Assembly: GCA_025642075.2 (NCBI GenBank)
Contig: JAODUO010000049.1
Coordinates: 417,001 to 481,000 of the forward strand
Direction of reading: 5' to 3'
DNA from: Ridgeia piscesae
Lineage: Eukaryota; Annelida; Polychaeta; Sabellida; Siboglinidae
Length of the DNA stretch: 64,000 bases
Below, piece after piece: positions 21,741 through 34,697 of this stretch. Both the position numbers and the translations under genes were made by a program. The stretch's first letter is position 1. The number at the start of each line of letters is the position of its first letter. Below the pieces are notes generated by a model, which was not told the origin of the DNA, did no database searches, and saw only the letters and a program-made list of their open reading frames with translations.

Positions 21741-24700
21741 TCAGGTTTCGTCCAATGCTGTCACAAGGTCATCCATTGGTACATGTTCGATGTTGACCAT
21801 GCTGTTTGTGGCCATATCACCCTGTGCCCCACTCTGGTGCCAGTGTTTGCCCCTGCGCTGCCCCCGATTGTGCTGGAAGCCTCGTTGTGCTCCCTGACCA
21901 AACTGGATGCTCCTGGGAACCCTAAAACAGACTGGGTTACAGAACACACCCAGGGGAATGTTTCAGGGATTCATCTAGCGGCCCTCGGAAGAAAAGTAGT
22001 GCCGTTGTTATTTAAATCGTCCGATGATTTAGGATTTCTACCAGTGTTAGGAATCAGTTGGGGGACATTCTACTTAAGTTAACTTGCTTCACAAAAAAAT
22101 GGCTAAGATTTGCGTTATAAGAACTCGGTATGAAAACACCAGGGAACATTACAACACACACAGACTGCTGGTGGGTGTGTTTGTCAACCTGCGATAGCAA
22201 GCTCCCCAAAAAGCTCCCACTGCAACCATCCTCCAAATGCACCCCTTTGATGCTCCTAAAACACCTCCCTTGACAGTTATAATTGAACCCTCTTAGGGCA
22301 TACCAATAGTCCCAATACTTCCAAATGCACCCCTTTGATGCTACCAAAAAGACCTTCCTTGACACCTACAATTGAACCCCCTTTTAGGGCATACCAATAG
22401 TCCCAATACTTTCACTGACTGATGTAATAACATCACTTTTGAAAAAAATTGAGACATCCAGCGGAACTACAAGTATATGAATTATGCAGCCCAGCTACAG
22501 CCCTGACATGTGATGGAAACAAAGTATTATAAAACAGTACTTGTAGATGAAGGTTCTTGTTGAGCTTGGAGGCTGGGAGGGAAGCGTGTCCATTGTTTTA
22601 TCGCCCACTGTCAAACGACTGGACAAGTTCTCCGTGGGAACGTCCACTTCCATGCTGTCCGATGTCTGAGCTTGGCTGTGGTCAATCTTATTCTTCCTAA
22701 AATGCAAATCGTGTTTATCTTGTCACCGGCGTGGTCAAGCGAGGTTTTTCAAGAAGTGTATATTAAAAAATGATTTTGTAGTTTAAAATGATAATGGATT
22801 GCTTGTATGTCAGGCATCCTGTTAACACATTCTTAACTTCCCTTATAGTCAGGTGATTTAATCACGAACATTATTAGGATGAAATCACAACAAAGAGAAA
22901 TTGCAGCAGAAAGAAAATAACAGGGTGAACGAACACTTGAAATTACTCTTTATATACGATATATACATAATTTCTTTCATTATGAAATTCATAACGAAAA
23001 CAAAAATACTTCAGACATTGTGATGACACAATCTAGAATCACAAACAAGGCATGCTACGTAGATACACTGATTACATTTATTAGGTTGAAGTGCAGCAAC
23101 GTCACTTCAGAAATGTGACAGACTGCAACAGTTGTGATCACAAGGTAGGTACACTTCACAAAACCGAGTATAAGCCCAATTATATTTGTAGGGGCTACAC
23201 AATTTTTTAAACAACCAATTTATAACCAGTTTTAGTAATGCAATTGTTATCTTGAAAAAGTTATGATGTTGTTTGTCTCAAAACATGAATTTGTTAAGTG
23301 AGTCAATTTAACCACACACAACATCACAACAAATCAAATAATAAGTTTGACACTGATATTGTAAAACCGAACTATTGATGCTGAGAGTCTTGTCTTAATA
23401 CGAATAATGTCGTCATAAACCAAAAAAATTATCATGGGGTGTGGTTCAAAAGAAGATGAAGCATCTACGAAGCAATGCAATACCTGGCAACAGTCTTAGT
23501 TCGGTTGAACCGGAAGTTTGCTGGGTATTTGTGTTGTTGAATCAAGTGATCTTTCCTCTTTTTGGCTGTGGCAAACTTCTCAAGGCAACTCTCCACGAGA
23601 CATTGATACTGCAATGGAAACAGTCAACAGATAAGCCAAGGAATTTACCATTTGACAAGGAAAGTCAGTCAATATTCTCTTAAGTTTGCCAGCATATAAT
23701 GTTGTAGAGAACTAAGGTCGCATTTACAGTTCTTGCAAACAAACGAAAATAGCAGGCTTATATAAGGAACTGGACCTCATAATTTCTGATATATTATATA
23801 ATCAAAATTCATCCAATTACCACAACGGTTTCACAGACAGGTGTTCTGAAAACATTTTGTGACACAAAATGTTCAGATCTACATAATTCTTCAGTTTTTG
23901 TCGATTCTTATTCAATTTAACAAAAACACTGTCAATTACTATTTACTAATGTAACCCCACTCTTTCAAAGACATAAAAACAAATGCACTTTCTACTCTTG
24001 AACAGGTTTAGTGTCAAAGCGTCATGCATTTACATAACAAAGGACATACTCATACAAAAGAGAAATTCAGGCAGATTTTTTCCAAACGATCACACTTGTA
24101 ATCTAAAACATGACATGTCTCAATTAGTACCATATTCTGCCTTGCGGCGAGCACTTGAAACATCGCATCATGCCACTCCGTTAGGTGGACATCCAGCAAG
24201 TGACTTGTCGGAAATGAACGACTGCATTCTCGACAAACATTCCTATGAGCTGCATTGTAATGCATCTCGTACCTAGAACACAAACATGTGTTAAAACCAC
24301 CTCCTCGAGTGGTTCAACCCATCATAAATTTGGTGCTTTTATGTCCACATATCATGTAATGTGTCAATGTTTTTTTTATATCTGCAGCTGGTTTAATAAA
24401 AAAAATGGGTCATGAGGCCCTAAAGTCCTTTGAACTATAGCAAGTTGGTAATTATGAATAAAATGTGTTTTCATTAATTATAGTCACAGCCTAATTTCTT
24501 CACTGTAATCAACCAATTGGCATTTCTCTGGTTATTCATATGAGATGACCAGAAACACAACCAAAAAAATGTATGATGTTTCACTGTGTATTTGTCTAGA
24601 AAACGCATAGATCACACTGACAGGAGTTTGTGCCCTGAGATCTGCACAGCCCTGGGTGAAAAAGGCAACATTTTTACATTTTGCTTTTTTACATTTTGCT

Positions 24701-26085
24701 TTTTTGGGAGGCCTTGAGATCTGCAAACTTGTTGTGTATAATGAAGATATGTCTATGCAAATGCAGAGAGAAAGCTTCAGAATTATTTTTTTTAATAAGA
24801 AAACATGAACCACTTTTGGGGCTTAACAATTTGTCAATCAAATTTACATTTCTTGTACATCGTGACAGTAGTCACAGTACCCTAAAAAACATCAGAACAT
24901 CTATGCAAAATTTGAAGGAAAAAACAGATCTTCAATGGTTTTTGTGATCTGAAAGATAACTGCACACAGTGGATGGCAGACACAAAGTGATGCCATAACT
25001 CGCAAAAGTCCACTGGGCATTTGGCCCAAAGGACTACACAACATACATTGTACACAGATATTTGCTTAAATAGCAATGAACTAACGTTGATTATTACTTT
25101 AAGAGCTAGTTGTCATTATTTGTAACAGATCATGTTAGTTGCTAGGATTACATTGAGCCTTCGACTCACCAAGTCTGAAATAAGGCGTGTGTACAATACT
25201 AGTTAGTTCCTGATAGTAGAGCACATATCCTTTCTTTGTAGTGATTTGAGATTTAGCAGTATAATTTTAATGGAAACACTTACCCAACTACTGTGGAGAA
25301 TGCTCGATTACATCCTGAAAACTGGCAGGAAAACTCTTCATAGCTGAAACATTAGGCAAATTGGTCAAAAAATTGGTAACATCAAATAAATCTTCCAAGA
25401 ATGTGAAATTTGAAGCACTCTTTGATGCATATAAGCTTGGACAGCCCATTAAAGCTCTTCACAACAGTCACATGTCAACAGCAAAACAGTCAATCAAGCC
25501 AAAGACAAAATTCATCCCACTATGATACACTTGAACTATAATGGAAAAAGCATATTTGAATCAAATTTAAAAAATGGCAATGTACTTAAATCGTATTTGA
25601 ATAAAAACAATGGCAGTGCATTTGTATTGGAAATTGGTATTTGTATTGAAATCTGGAAAAGCAATGTATTTGTAACTTAATTTGATTTTGGCTGAGTTGT
25701 ACTTGATCCCAAAATGTGTATTTGGACCCAACCCTGCCTATGACCTTTTGAACTCACGGTGTAACCAGCTCCTCCAGTTCGCTTTCGCTCACACTGATCT
25801 GTTTCAAACGCAGATTACACAGAATGTTCCCTTCTTCAAAGAAAGGGTCATCTAGGGCTATCCGCCTCTGTAATGGTTTCCATGGGAACGGAAAGCGCAT
25901 CACTGCTGGTTCACTTTCGTTGCCATCACACATGCCATCCATGTCATCCATGTTGAGATTTCTGTAAACATTTACCACATCAAAATGGGAATGTATGCAT
26001 TAAATCATTTGTAATGTAAGTTGACATGCTGCAGTCTATCCTGGGTGGGTTTGCGACAGTCAACAGGATTCTTCAGTCCTGGCTC

Positions 26086-26129
<44 letters not shown>

Positions 26130-27553
26130 CCCAGGCATGAAGCCCAGAGGTTGTGATGATGGAGAAAGGGTAAAACGTAATTTTACAATGTATGCTCATC
26201 TTCTGGTACTACTTTTCATTGCCATATAGCTCACATTGTCTTGATGATGGTAGACTGGTAGACACCATTAACTAGTGTTTGAATAACATTATTTTGTGAC
26301 CTTAATTCCTGTGACTTTTCCTAGGCAAAACTGTTACTTTTTTCTTTTACTGTGAATTCATTTCTGTACACACTAATGAAGCTGGCAGGGCAAAACAACG
26401 AAACAATTACATATTCTGAATGTTTTCATCAGTCTTATCAAAATGTTCTGTTACCAAAATGCCCAATGCCAACATGTCATTACCAAAACGTCATGGATCT
26501 GGCTAGCATGTTATCATAACGTAGTTAAATGCACACACATGCATGCATGCGCTATGCATGCAGCCATGCACGTTATTTAACAGCACAGCCCACTCCACAT
26601 ATTTTGCCATATCCTGGCCCGCAGCCCGTAACAAATAAAAAAATCAGCAGCAGCAGGCTTGGGCCCCCACGGGCCGAAACCCGCCCCCACGCAGGGCCTT
26701 AATGAGGACCCCACTACCCCTGAAAAGAAGTCCAGTGTATATTTTAACGGGCTCTGTAGGCACTTATGCAGAATTTGGACCCACCTCAATTGTGCCATTA
26801 TAACTGTATCTTTGCCAACATTTGATACTTGATTTTGTTAATTCAATCAATTAAAATCATCTTGCGCATATTTATATTTTATAAACAGCGCTCTTAGCAT
26901 AATTTTGAGGTCGAAAAGACAGCGCAATTTGTGCTAGTCGCAAGCGCAGCAGTGCATGTTACGATAGAGCGCTAAAGAGTTTCTTTATGCCGACTGCGCT
27001 GTTTTGTCTTTATGCCGACTGCGCTGTTTTTTCTTTATGCCGACCACGCTGTTTATAAAACATAAATATGGCTGCGCAAGATGATGTTAAATGACTGAAT
27101 TAACAAAATAAAGTATCAAATATTGGCAAAGATACAGTTATGATGGCAAAACTGAGGTGGGTCCGAATTCTGCATAAGTGCCGCGCTGTATTTCGCTGAG
27201 GCATCCTGAAAAATATTATATTATAAGAAATTGAATCTTATTCGCATAATTGGCTCTTCCTCGATTTAAGTTTAGCTCGTCTCTTATTATCGCCCATAAA
27301 CAATTACCCAATCTGCATTCTTTTTTGGCTTATACTTGTATGTCGTGACAACAAATAATAATGACGTTAACCTAACGTGTATTTTCACAGGATACGTTTA
27401 TTAATGTCATGGAATTAATGTATAACCATAACCAACTTCTTTGTCCAAAAAATGAAACTCGCAAGACACGAACTGCGTTCGTCTGACGTTACTCGAATCG
27501 GCCAACTCGGCTCACGGACAGCTCGGCCAGATGGAGTCAGACCACATTTGCAT
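21741..27553 (-). CDS. ZNF511: Zinc finger protein 511 homolog
   Basis: C2H2 zinc-finger protein of the ZNF511 family. Minus-strand exons in coding order: 27516-27553 (candidate first exon), 25758-25961, 25284-25343, 24131-24272, 23484-23608, 22541-22696, 21741-21921. Phases agree throughout; 906 nt, 301 aa. If the 38-nt first exon is wrong, translation would start at Met 25949-25951, giving 285 aa. Family marks: the FFEEGN motif in exon 2; a first finger split over exons 3-4 (CQFSGC...HYNAAH); a second finger with CRECSRSFPTSHLLDVH and EWHD; a third with YQCLVESC and H-x4-H; and the C-terminal IYKVPRSIQFGQGAQRGF block. ZNF511 proteins are presumed nuclear; the exact role is not established. 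Intron 1 holds a foldback transposon; the last intron holds a tandem duplication. Confidence 0.9.
22232..22412. repeat. About 90-bp tandem duplication in the ZNF511 last intron
   Basis: Two adjacent copies share CCAAATGCACCCCTTTGATG at the start and GGGCATACCAATAGTCCCAA at the end (22232-22320 and 22321-22412), with small differences in between. Confidence 0.9.
26092..26128. repeat. (TA)n microsatellite
   Basis: TA dinucleotides for about 37 bp, in ZNF511 intron 1. Confidence 0.95.
26759..27182. mobile_element. hAT-like foldback MITE, full copy
   Basis: 424 bp with long terminal inverted repeats (over 130 bp, slightly diverged) starting GGCACTTATGCAGAATT. The flanks GCTCTGTA and GCGCTGTA are an 8-bp target duplication with one mismatch, as expected for hAT elements. 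Inside are short repeats of CTTTATGCCGACTGCGCTG. No open frame. Related copies sit at 46290, 47262 and 47682. Confidence 0.8.
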
Positions 27554-28356
27554 TTTCCATAGGCGACCATTATAACATTTCCTTTATTTCCTACTAACCT
27601 TGATGAGCTCTGTTATTGACAATTTCACAGCGTATTTACCCTCCATAGACAGAAGTTCTGTGAACAATTCGTGAACTTTTAATACCTCAGGCTCTCACAA
27701 ACTTCTTTCAAACCTTACACCCCTCCATTTCTGCTTGAACCACCCACGGATTGCCCCTGATTGCATCACCAAACAAAATGACAACTGTATTAATTAATAT
27801 GAAGTGCACCGACTGACAGCTGTCGTAGATTTATAAACTCATGCAACAACGCGGGCCGAAAACCAACAAAGTCAGCCTGCTCTATTTGGTTTGTCTCCGT
27901 TCCGTCGCAGATGGCCTTTGCGTACTGAAATATAGATACACATTATTGTTAATATTTCCCCGTGTTAACAACACATTCATATGAATACCTCTTTATGGTC
28001 CCCTGGTAATGACTAATGTGACTATTGTTAGTCACATCGTTTCTTTGGTTGTTCGGTTAAATTTGTTGATGTAATGGCTGATTAAGGGCCACATGATAAT
28101 ATGATGTAACTACTCCTGCCAAAAACATACCACTACGACAAAAACAAACATGGCTGCAAGGCTAGTAGGCAACAATCCATGTCTTCCCTGTTTTACTATA
28201 GCAATGAAAACGTGGATGTGAAAAAGTTTTAAAGACACAAATAATAAAATTATACACAATAAGCAGTGTTATAGCATTTGTTAACCAAGCTTATGCTAGA
28301 AAGTAAAAGAAAATGGTTGTATAATAATAGTAAGATTTCTAAAATGCATATATCAT

Positions 28357-28357
<1 letters not shown>

Positions 28358-28455
<98 letters not shown>

Positions 28456-28743
28456 TGTGGGTGTGGTGTGGTGTGGTGTGTGGTGTGGTGTGGTGTGGTG
28501 TGGTGTGGTGTGTGGTGTGGTGTGTGTGTGTGTGGGGTGTGGGGGGTGGGGTGTGGGGGTGTGGGGGTGTGTGGGGGTGGGGGGTGTGTGGGGGTGTTGG
28601 TGTGTGTGGTTTTTGGTTGTGTGTGTGTGTGTGTGTGGGTGGGTGTTGGGTGTGTGGGTGTGTGGGTGTGTGGGTGTGGGTTTTTGTGGGTGTGTGGGTT
28701 TGTTGGGGGGGGTGGGGGGGTGGGGGGGTGTGGGGTGTGGGGT

Positions 28744-28829
<86 letters not shown>

Positions 28830-28876
28830 GTGTCTTTTTCTTTTCTGGGGGTGCGTGCGTGCGTGCGTGCGTGCGT
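28358..28876. repeat. Compound (TG)n satellite
   Basis: (TG)n of about 95 bp, then TGTGG/TGTGGGG variants over about 300 bp, a second pure (TG)n of about 80 bp, then (TGCG)n. The Cys-Val and Thr-His open frames over it are artefacts of the repeat. Confidence 0.95.
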
Positions 28877-29089
28877 TTTTAACGGCATTTTTTTAAGTCT
28901 CCCGGTTTATTTTCCCCAAAGACTCAGGGATCGATAAAAAATCCGGCCAACTATCAATATCTGTAATATTCAATAAACATGATAGCCAAACAATTATGTC
29001 AGTGCTGATGCCGGGACAAAATATAGTTTATTTTTCCAATAATGCTACATCCATTAAGATATAAACAAAATAAAATTGAACTTTAAAAA

Positions 29090-29300
29090 ATTATTACCCC
29101 CCTCCCCTCTCCCCCCCTCTTCCCTCTCTCCCCTCTCCCTCTCCCCCTCTCACTCCCTTTCTCCGATCCTCCCCCCTTTGTCTCTGCTCACATATATCTA
29201 TCCCGTTTTCCTTATTTTTCCCCATCTTCTCTGCTCGTTACACCCCTTTCCTCCACGTTTTCGCCCGCCACTCGTTTTTTTACCCTTTCCTTATTTCATT
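29090..29300. repeat. Pyrimidine-rich tract
   Basis: Strongly C/T-biased plus strand (CTCTCCC and CCCTCT words), low complexity. A similar tract is at 35116-35230 and a shorter one at 16500-16560. Confidence 0.8.
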
Positions 29301-32055
29301 AAGGCGCACATGGATTCGGTCAGGCTATTTCACATATCTACACGAACGTCGAAGCTATTTATGCCATACAAAGAAATTTGTGTAATACCTGCCATGCTTC
29401 ATTGACATTATCACAGTTTAACACAGACAATGCAATCCGTCAAGGGTGTTGGGGCCCCAATTTTGCTGCTACCCAGAACGCAGGGGTTGACAACATGTAA
29501 CTTCGCCATATCGGTGATTTTCACGTGACAGTTATTTCTATTAACAAATGACTAAAGGGGTGCAACGACCAATAGCATGGAATCGTTGGGGTCAAAATGT
29601 AGTTCCCCCCGTTAACAGTGCAAGGCCAACTTCATATGTTTCTTGGTTTGTTCGATTGGGGTCGAGTGCAGCAGACGATGCCGTTTGACGCTCAATGTGG
29701 GGACAGTTGGTCTCAACAAAGCGCACACAAGGTGCGTTTTGTCCCCTAGGTTCAACAGATGCCGAAAACAACGAGGACGGGCACGATTGGACGATGCAAT
29801 TACTCGAAGGTATGAAGTTTATGGTTTGTGGTGGAAAGACAACTAATGCTCTTACGTTCCAGTATTGTTATAATATTATAATCATATTCGTGATTCAATG
29901 CATGTTTCTGTTGTAATCCCCTCTGCCATTTTCTCCATGTTTTATTCGTTATATGCGGCTTCTAAAGTCATTGCATTGTCTTCCTGTCCGATATCGTATT
30001 ATCTTTAAGATCTTTAAATTCATTGCTTACTCCGATGAGAAAGGTGTTTAAGGTTCCGAACATTTTAATTATCTAAATAAATAACATTAAAGTGTTTTTT
30101 CCTGTTTAAGCCAACACGATGTGGAAAAAATTTTTTCCATTGTGATTGGTGTGATAATATCTTTAATAAAAATAAATTGCTTAGTCTACATCTGTTTTTT
30201 ATGTTTATTATTTTATGTTATGTATTCTTGTTTACAAATTTGAGTTATATGGAATTATCAATTATGTATCAACATTTTTAAAATAATTCCTTGTTACATT
30301 TTATGAAAGGGCAAAATGGGGACGATTGTGCGCCATCTTGGTTTCACGTCGCCTGGTGTAAAACATCCATCCATAATTGCATGGATGAATAATTATAGTT
30401 TTACATGTTAACATGTTTAATGTATCATATGATATACTATAACATATAAACGCTGTTTTAACGCCATTCTACAATAAAATAACTTCACTGGAAATAGTTA
30501 ATCAGTTTAAGTTAAGACAAGTTGACACCACAATCTCGCCAGTCAAACATTTTATGGTATATAAAGAAAGGAAATTGCTACTATAATTGTAACTGATGTG
30601 TATTCGATGCCTTGGCAAAGGGTGTATACGTGATGCTCGCAATATGGAGGGTCACATCCGGCAATGGGAAACCCCGGGGTTAGGGGGAGATACTCCCCCC
30701 CTTTCTCGTAGCACAGTGGTCAGTTGTGAGGGTTGAAAGTCGTGACATTTCTCGCCAGGGGAACGTTGTAAGGAGCAACCAAAGCGGAGTCCCGAGCCCA
30801 AGTAGATACATTAGATACTGTACTATGTGCTAATGTACTATAGGCAGAATGTTCCCAGTGTCTCCCACTTCCGGATACCCTCTTTTTAAATATTATAAAT
30901 TACATAATTTTTGTTTTTCACGATAAACTTTAATTAATTCGTTCTACGTTTTGCTTGTGAAAAAATGTATTATTGAAAGATATAAAAATAACCTGTAATA
31001 AATACGTTGCCTTGTATTTACTGCTTAACTATATCTTGGAGGACTTTCATGTAGTCTTTAAAATACATCTATTGTCTATGTATTGATGGATTTTTATTAT
31101 TTTGCTTTTGTTCATTATATTTTAATAACTATTATATTTTTCTCACGTAGCGCTTATATATCAGTTAACTTTGCTTTATTATAGAAACACCAGATAAGAG
31201 GTGAAGAGAAGGCCACCTGGCACAGAGACACTGAACAAGAAAAAAAAGATATGGGATAGACCAGGAGAATATGGCCACAAACAGACACCTTGAACAGGAG
31301 AAATGAGCAGAGTAAATAAGAATTGTTACTTGACTGCAGTGCCACCAACAGTGTCACTCTTGCGAAGACATAATTTGAACAAGTCTACGTCAGTCCTATT
31401 ATAAAGTTACATTGTATTAGTCAATAAAGCAATGTCATAACTATTTTACACACACATACCCCACATAAAACCTAATATGTTTAAATACAATACCCTATTC
31501 TATTTGGGATGTCATTAGACATACAGAGGATAATCAACTAGAAAAATGCTGGATATTGTTAGGCAATGCAAAATGTCCTGTTGTAATAACCACCATTAAG
31601 AACTCATGCTTTTGTTTGGTTTTTTAATTTGTCACTTTTTCAGGTACAAACAATCGTTCAAATATGGTGTTTGACAGCCATGGTGGGAGAAAAAAAGGGG
31701 GTTAGCAGTGTTATCCAGAAAAGTGAATTTGTGTATACTTGTTTTTAGATTTTTAATAATTATGTATTCCTGTCAGATGATATAAATAAAATTTTTTTAA
31801 TAATATAAAATACAGTTGTGACTGATTGCATTTAGAATACTGTGTTGTAATTCAAATGCATTGTCAGTTGTTTGTCTAACCATTTTGTTCACTTGGATAG
31901 TTTAGGGTAATATCGATTCAGTGTTGTGTGTGGCGGGTTCACATCCTGCTTGTGTTCCTTATGCAAACATTACAAACATTAGTTTTCAGATAATAATTAT
32001 AACCATGGTTTATTATAGACCAGTACACCATAAGATTGTTCAACTCTTGCAGTTA

Positions 32056-32057
<2 letters not shown>

Positions 32058-32134
<77 letters not shown>

Positions 32135-32297
32135 GTGTGTGTGTGTGTGTGTGTCTGTGTGTGTGTGTGTCTGTGTGTGTGTGTGTCTGTCTGTCTGTGT
32201 GTGTGTGTATGTATGTCTGTGTGTGTGTCTGTGTGTGTGTCTGTGTGTGTGTCTGTGTGTGTCTCTGTGTGTGTCTCTGTGTGTGTCTGTGTGTGTC
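32058..32297. repeat. (TG)n/(TGTC)n microsatellite
   Basis: Pure TG for about 75 bp, then TG with TGTC interruptions at near-regular spacing. Confidence 0.95.
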
Positions 32298-33562
32298 ATA
32301 TGTTAAGTAATTATTTTTTAACGAATACCTACTACATGTATATGTAAAACGCCCTGAGTAGTTTATAACTAGATTTGGCACTATATAAGTATACTTACTT
32401 ATTTATTTTATGAGGTAAATCAGTTGACTGATTTTTATCGGATTATATATCTATATGCAATTGATACGTAAATTGTTGCATCAATGACATTCGTTTTAAT
32501 GAAATGTCAACCGATGAAGGAAATAATATGCAGATGCAATGTATCAGTCAACAGCCCATGCCAGGGGTAATTGTGCACAAAGGTTTGTGCATTTACCTGG
32601 CGGATTTGAACCTCCAACATACGCCGATACATTAGCATCTACTCTTTATTTACCAGTGTTATAATTTAGCCTAAAATTAATGGGGGCCAGCAGTACCCCC
32701 ACTTTTCAAATCCTAGGGGACACAAAAAGTGGGGACCATACAAAAGAATTCACTTTTATGTCATTGTAATTCTATAACTTTATTCAACACAATTAACATG
32801 CCACAAACATCATGACTATAGTCTATGTAGCAGCTTCATTAGTAAATACTGATGATCATTTCAAGACATCAATGGAGGGTTGTGTCTTCATTTTCCTCTG
32901 AATCAGAGCTGCTTGAAACTGATAGTTCTTCCTCTATGGGCTGCCTGTCCACCTCGTAACCCCTTGTCAGTCAATGTTAACCCTGACAAAGGGCAGCAAT
33001 CGATTGCACCCACAGCGTCCAGTGTAATTTACTGATACATAATAACAACATTTTCTTTGCCTTGGCCTCTGGGATGGAAGTTGTCAGGCCATTATTTATA
33101 AATGTTACAGTTCTTTAATGTGTATAATTGTTTATAGTCCAATATGTTTGATCAGACCCATTGAGTTGGACATGTCAGGGACCTGACAGTAAATGTGGGG
33201 GCCAGGACCCCCCCCCCACCCCAGGCACCTGTTGACCCCTTACCAACCTCTAAATGCCTGTGTGGGTGTTTGTTATGTCAAACGAATATTACAATCAGGC
33301 TGTAACCCCAAGTCACTATGTGCCTTAAATGTTTCAGATTGATAATTAATAGATTTTTTATATATAAGAAGTGTTGAAAGACTCAAAAAGTCACATGTAA
33401 CGCCATGTTGGAATTGCTCAACACTAAACTGCAAGGAAAAAGAAGACAGTCTAACACAAATCTAATTTATTGTTGCTCTTTACAATAACATAGAAATGAA
33501 GGCAAATAACATACAATATTAATATCATAAACAGAACAATATGTGGGAAGAACATTACGATA

Positions 33563-33563
33563 T

Positions 33564-33601
<38 letters not shown>

Positions 33602-33608
33602 TTACAGG

Positions 33609-33702
<94 letters not shown>

Positions 33703-33850
33703 ACACACCCCACACACGAACACCCCACACACGAACACCCCACACACGAACACACGAACACACGAACACACGAACACACGAACACACGAACACACGAACA
33801 CACGAACACACGAACACACGAACACACGAACACACGAACACACGAACACA
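33563..33850. repeat. (TA)n(CA)n and (CACACGAA)n array
   Basis: (TA)n, then a short spacer, (CA)n of about 90 bp, CACCCCACACACGAA repeats, then about 14 copies of an 8-bp CACACGAA unit. Confidence 0.95.
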
Positions 33851-34342
33851 ATCACATGGTGTACTGGTATATAATAAACCATGGTTATAATTATTATCTG
33901 AAAACTATGTTGTTTAAAAAAGGTAATGTACTTTAAGTACATTAAACATCATGTGTGGTAAATAACATTTCAAGCGCAGCAGTAATTGCTACAACCACAT
34001 ATCAGTACATATACCCTAAGGCTAAGCAAATCTATATATTATATTAATTGTAAGGTAATCTTACTTATGGAATATGAAGTTTGGTCTATCCCCACTGAAC
34101 TCACGCCATCTACCAAGTCTAATCATGTGAAAACTAATGTATACGCGTGAAAATGAGTGCACATCGTGACTTTTGTTTAGATAAATGACAGTAATTTCAA
34201 TGTTTGATCACAGGGCAATTTTTTGCAGCAAACGTGTAATAAATTCACGATGTGACATTTTACTTGACAGATCAGTTGTCGCTCATGGTTTTTCGAGGTG
34301 TGGCCATAATAAACTGCAATACACAGTGTTTTGTTTACTCAC

Positions 34343-34487
34343 CATCTACTTGGTAGTTTCCAGTCTTTACCGCTCTGACGACAGCATTTCTCATGCGGGT
34401 GTCACTTGCCAAGTGCGTCTTCTTTGTTATGTACTGCTTTATGCAGTCCGTGTATTGTTTGTATTCGCTATCGACACGTCTCGGCAT
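34343..34487 (-). CDS. Orphan first coding exon, hypothetical protein (partial)
   Basis: ATG at 34485-34487 in good context opens 48 codons that run straight into a canonical GTGAGT donor, leaving phase 1. The peptide begins MPRRVDSEYKQYTDC and ends AVKTGNYQVD; it is basic, mostly helical in composition, with no signal peptide or membrane segment. I do not recognise the family. No downstream exon is certain; the acceptor at 27926 would continue it in phase 1 for 17 codons to a stop. The ATG sits just inside one arm of a large inverted repeat that may be its promoter. Confidence 0.45.
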
Positions 34488-34492
34488 CGTGG

Positions 34493-34697
34493 TCGTTGTG
34501 CAGAGAAATGACAAGAACACGTGCGCGCTGGGGTGTGCAACGTAGGGGGATCGAAACTGCGTTTATGACCCCCGCGGCGACTGTGTTACATAATAAATAA
34601 TTTCTGCGCACTGTAGCGACGACCAACTTTTCGACCCCCAACGTTGCACACTACAGATTCCAGCGCGCATGTGTTCTTGTCATTTATCTGCACAACG
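34493..34697. repeat. Inverted repeat, about 60-bp arms
   Basis: Arms 34493-34553 and 34631-34697 share, in opposite orientation, GTTGTGCAGAGAAATGACAA (one mismatch), GAACACGTGCGCGCTGG (one mismatch), TGTGCAACGT and GGGGG-TCGA. The spacer is GC-richer (CCCCCGCGGCGACTG). The left arm abuts the ATG of the orphan exon. Confidence 0.85.

Larger units (their letters stand above)
31981..33906. repeat. 55-bp inverted repeats bracketing opposite microsatellites
   Basis: 31981-32035 and 33853-33906 are near-perfect inverted copies (core TATAACCATGGTTTATTATA with CCAGTACACCAT). Directly inside them lie a (TG)n array (32058-32297) and a (CA)n/(CACACGAA)n array (33590-33850), also mirror images. Confidence 0.8.

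Noticed and set aside
28250..28937. Long open frames rich in Cys-Val or Thr-His (also at 32.0, 33.5, 57.3 and 63.2 kb)
   Set aside because: Pure (TG)n/(CA)n translation; no codon or splice evidence.
29390..29450. Minus-strand exon-like end (…NEAWQ before GTATTAC)
   Set aside because: No in-frame acceptor: the frame hits a stop a few codons upstream and the other frames are also closed.
29745..29815. Plus-strand possible first exon (MPKTTRTGTIGRCNYSK before GTATGA)
   Set aside because: Short, biased composition, and no convincing downstream exon; could not be told from chance.
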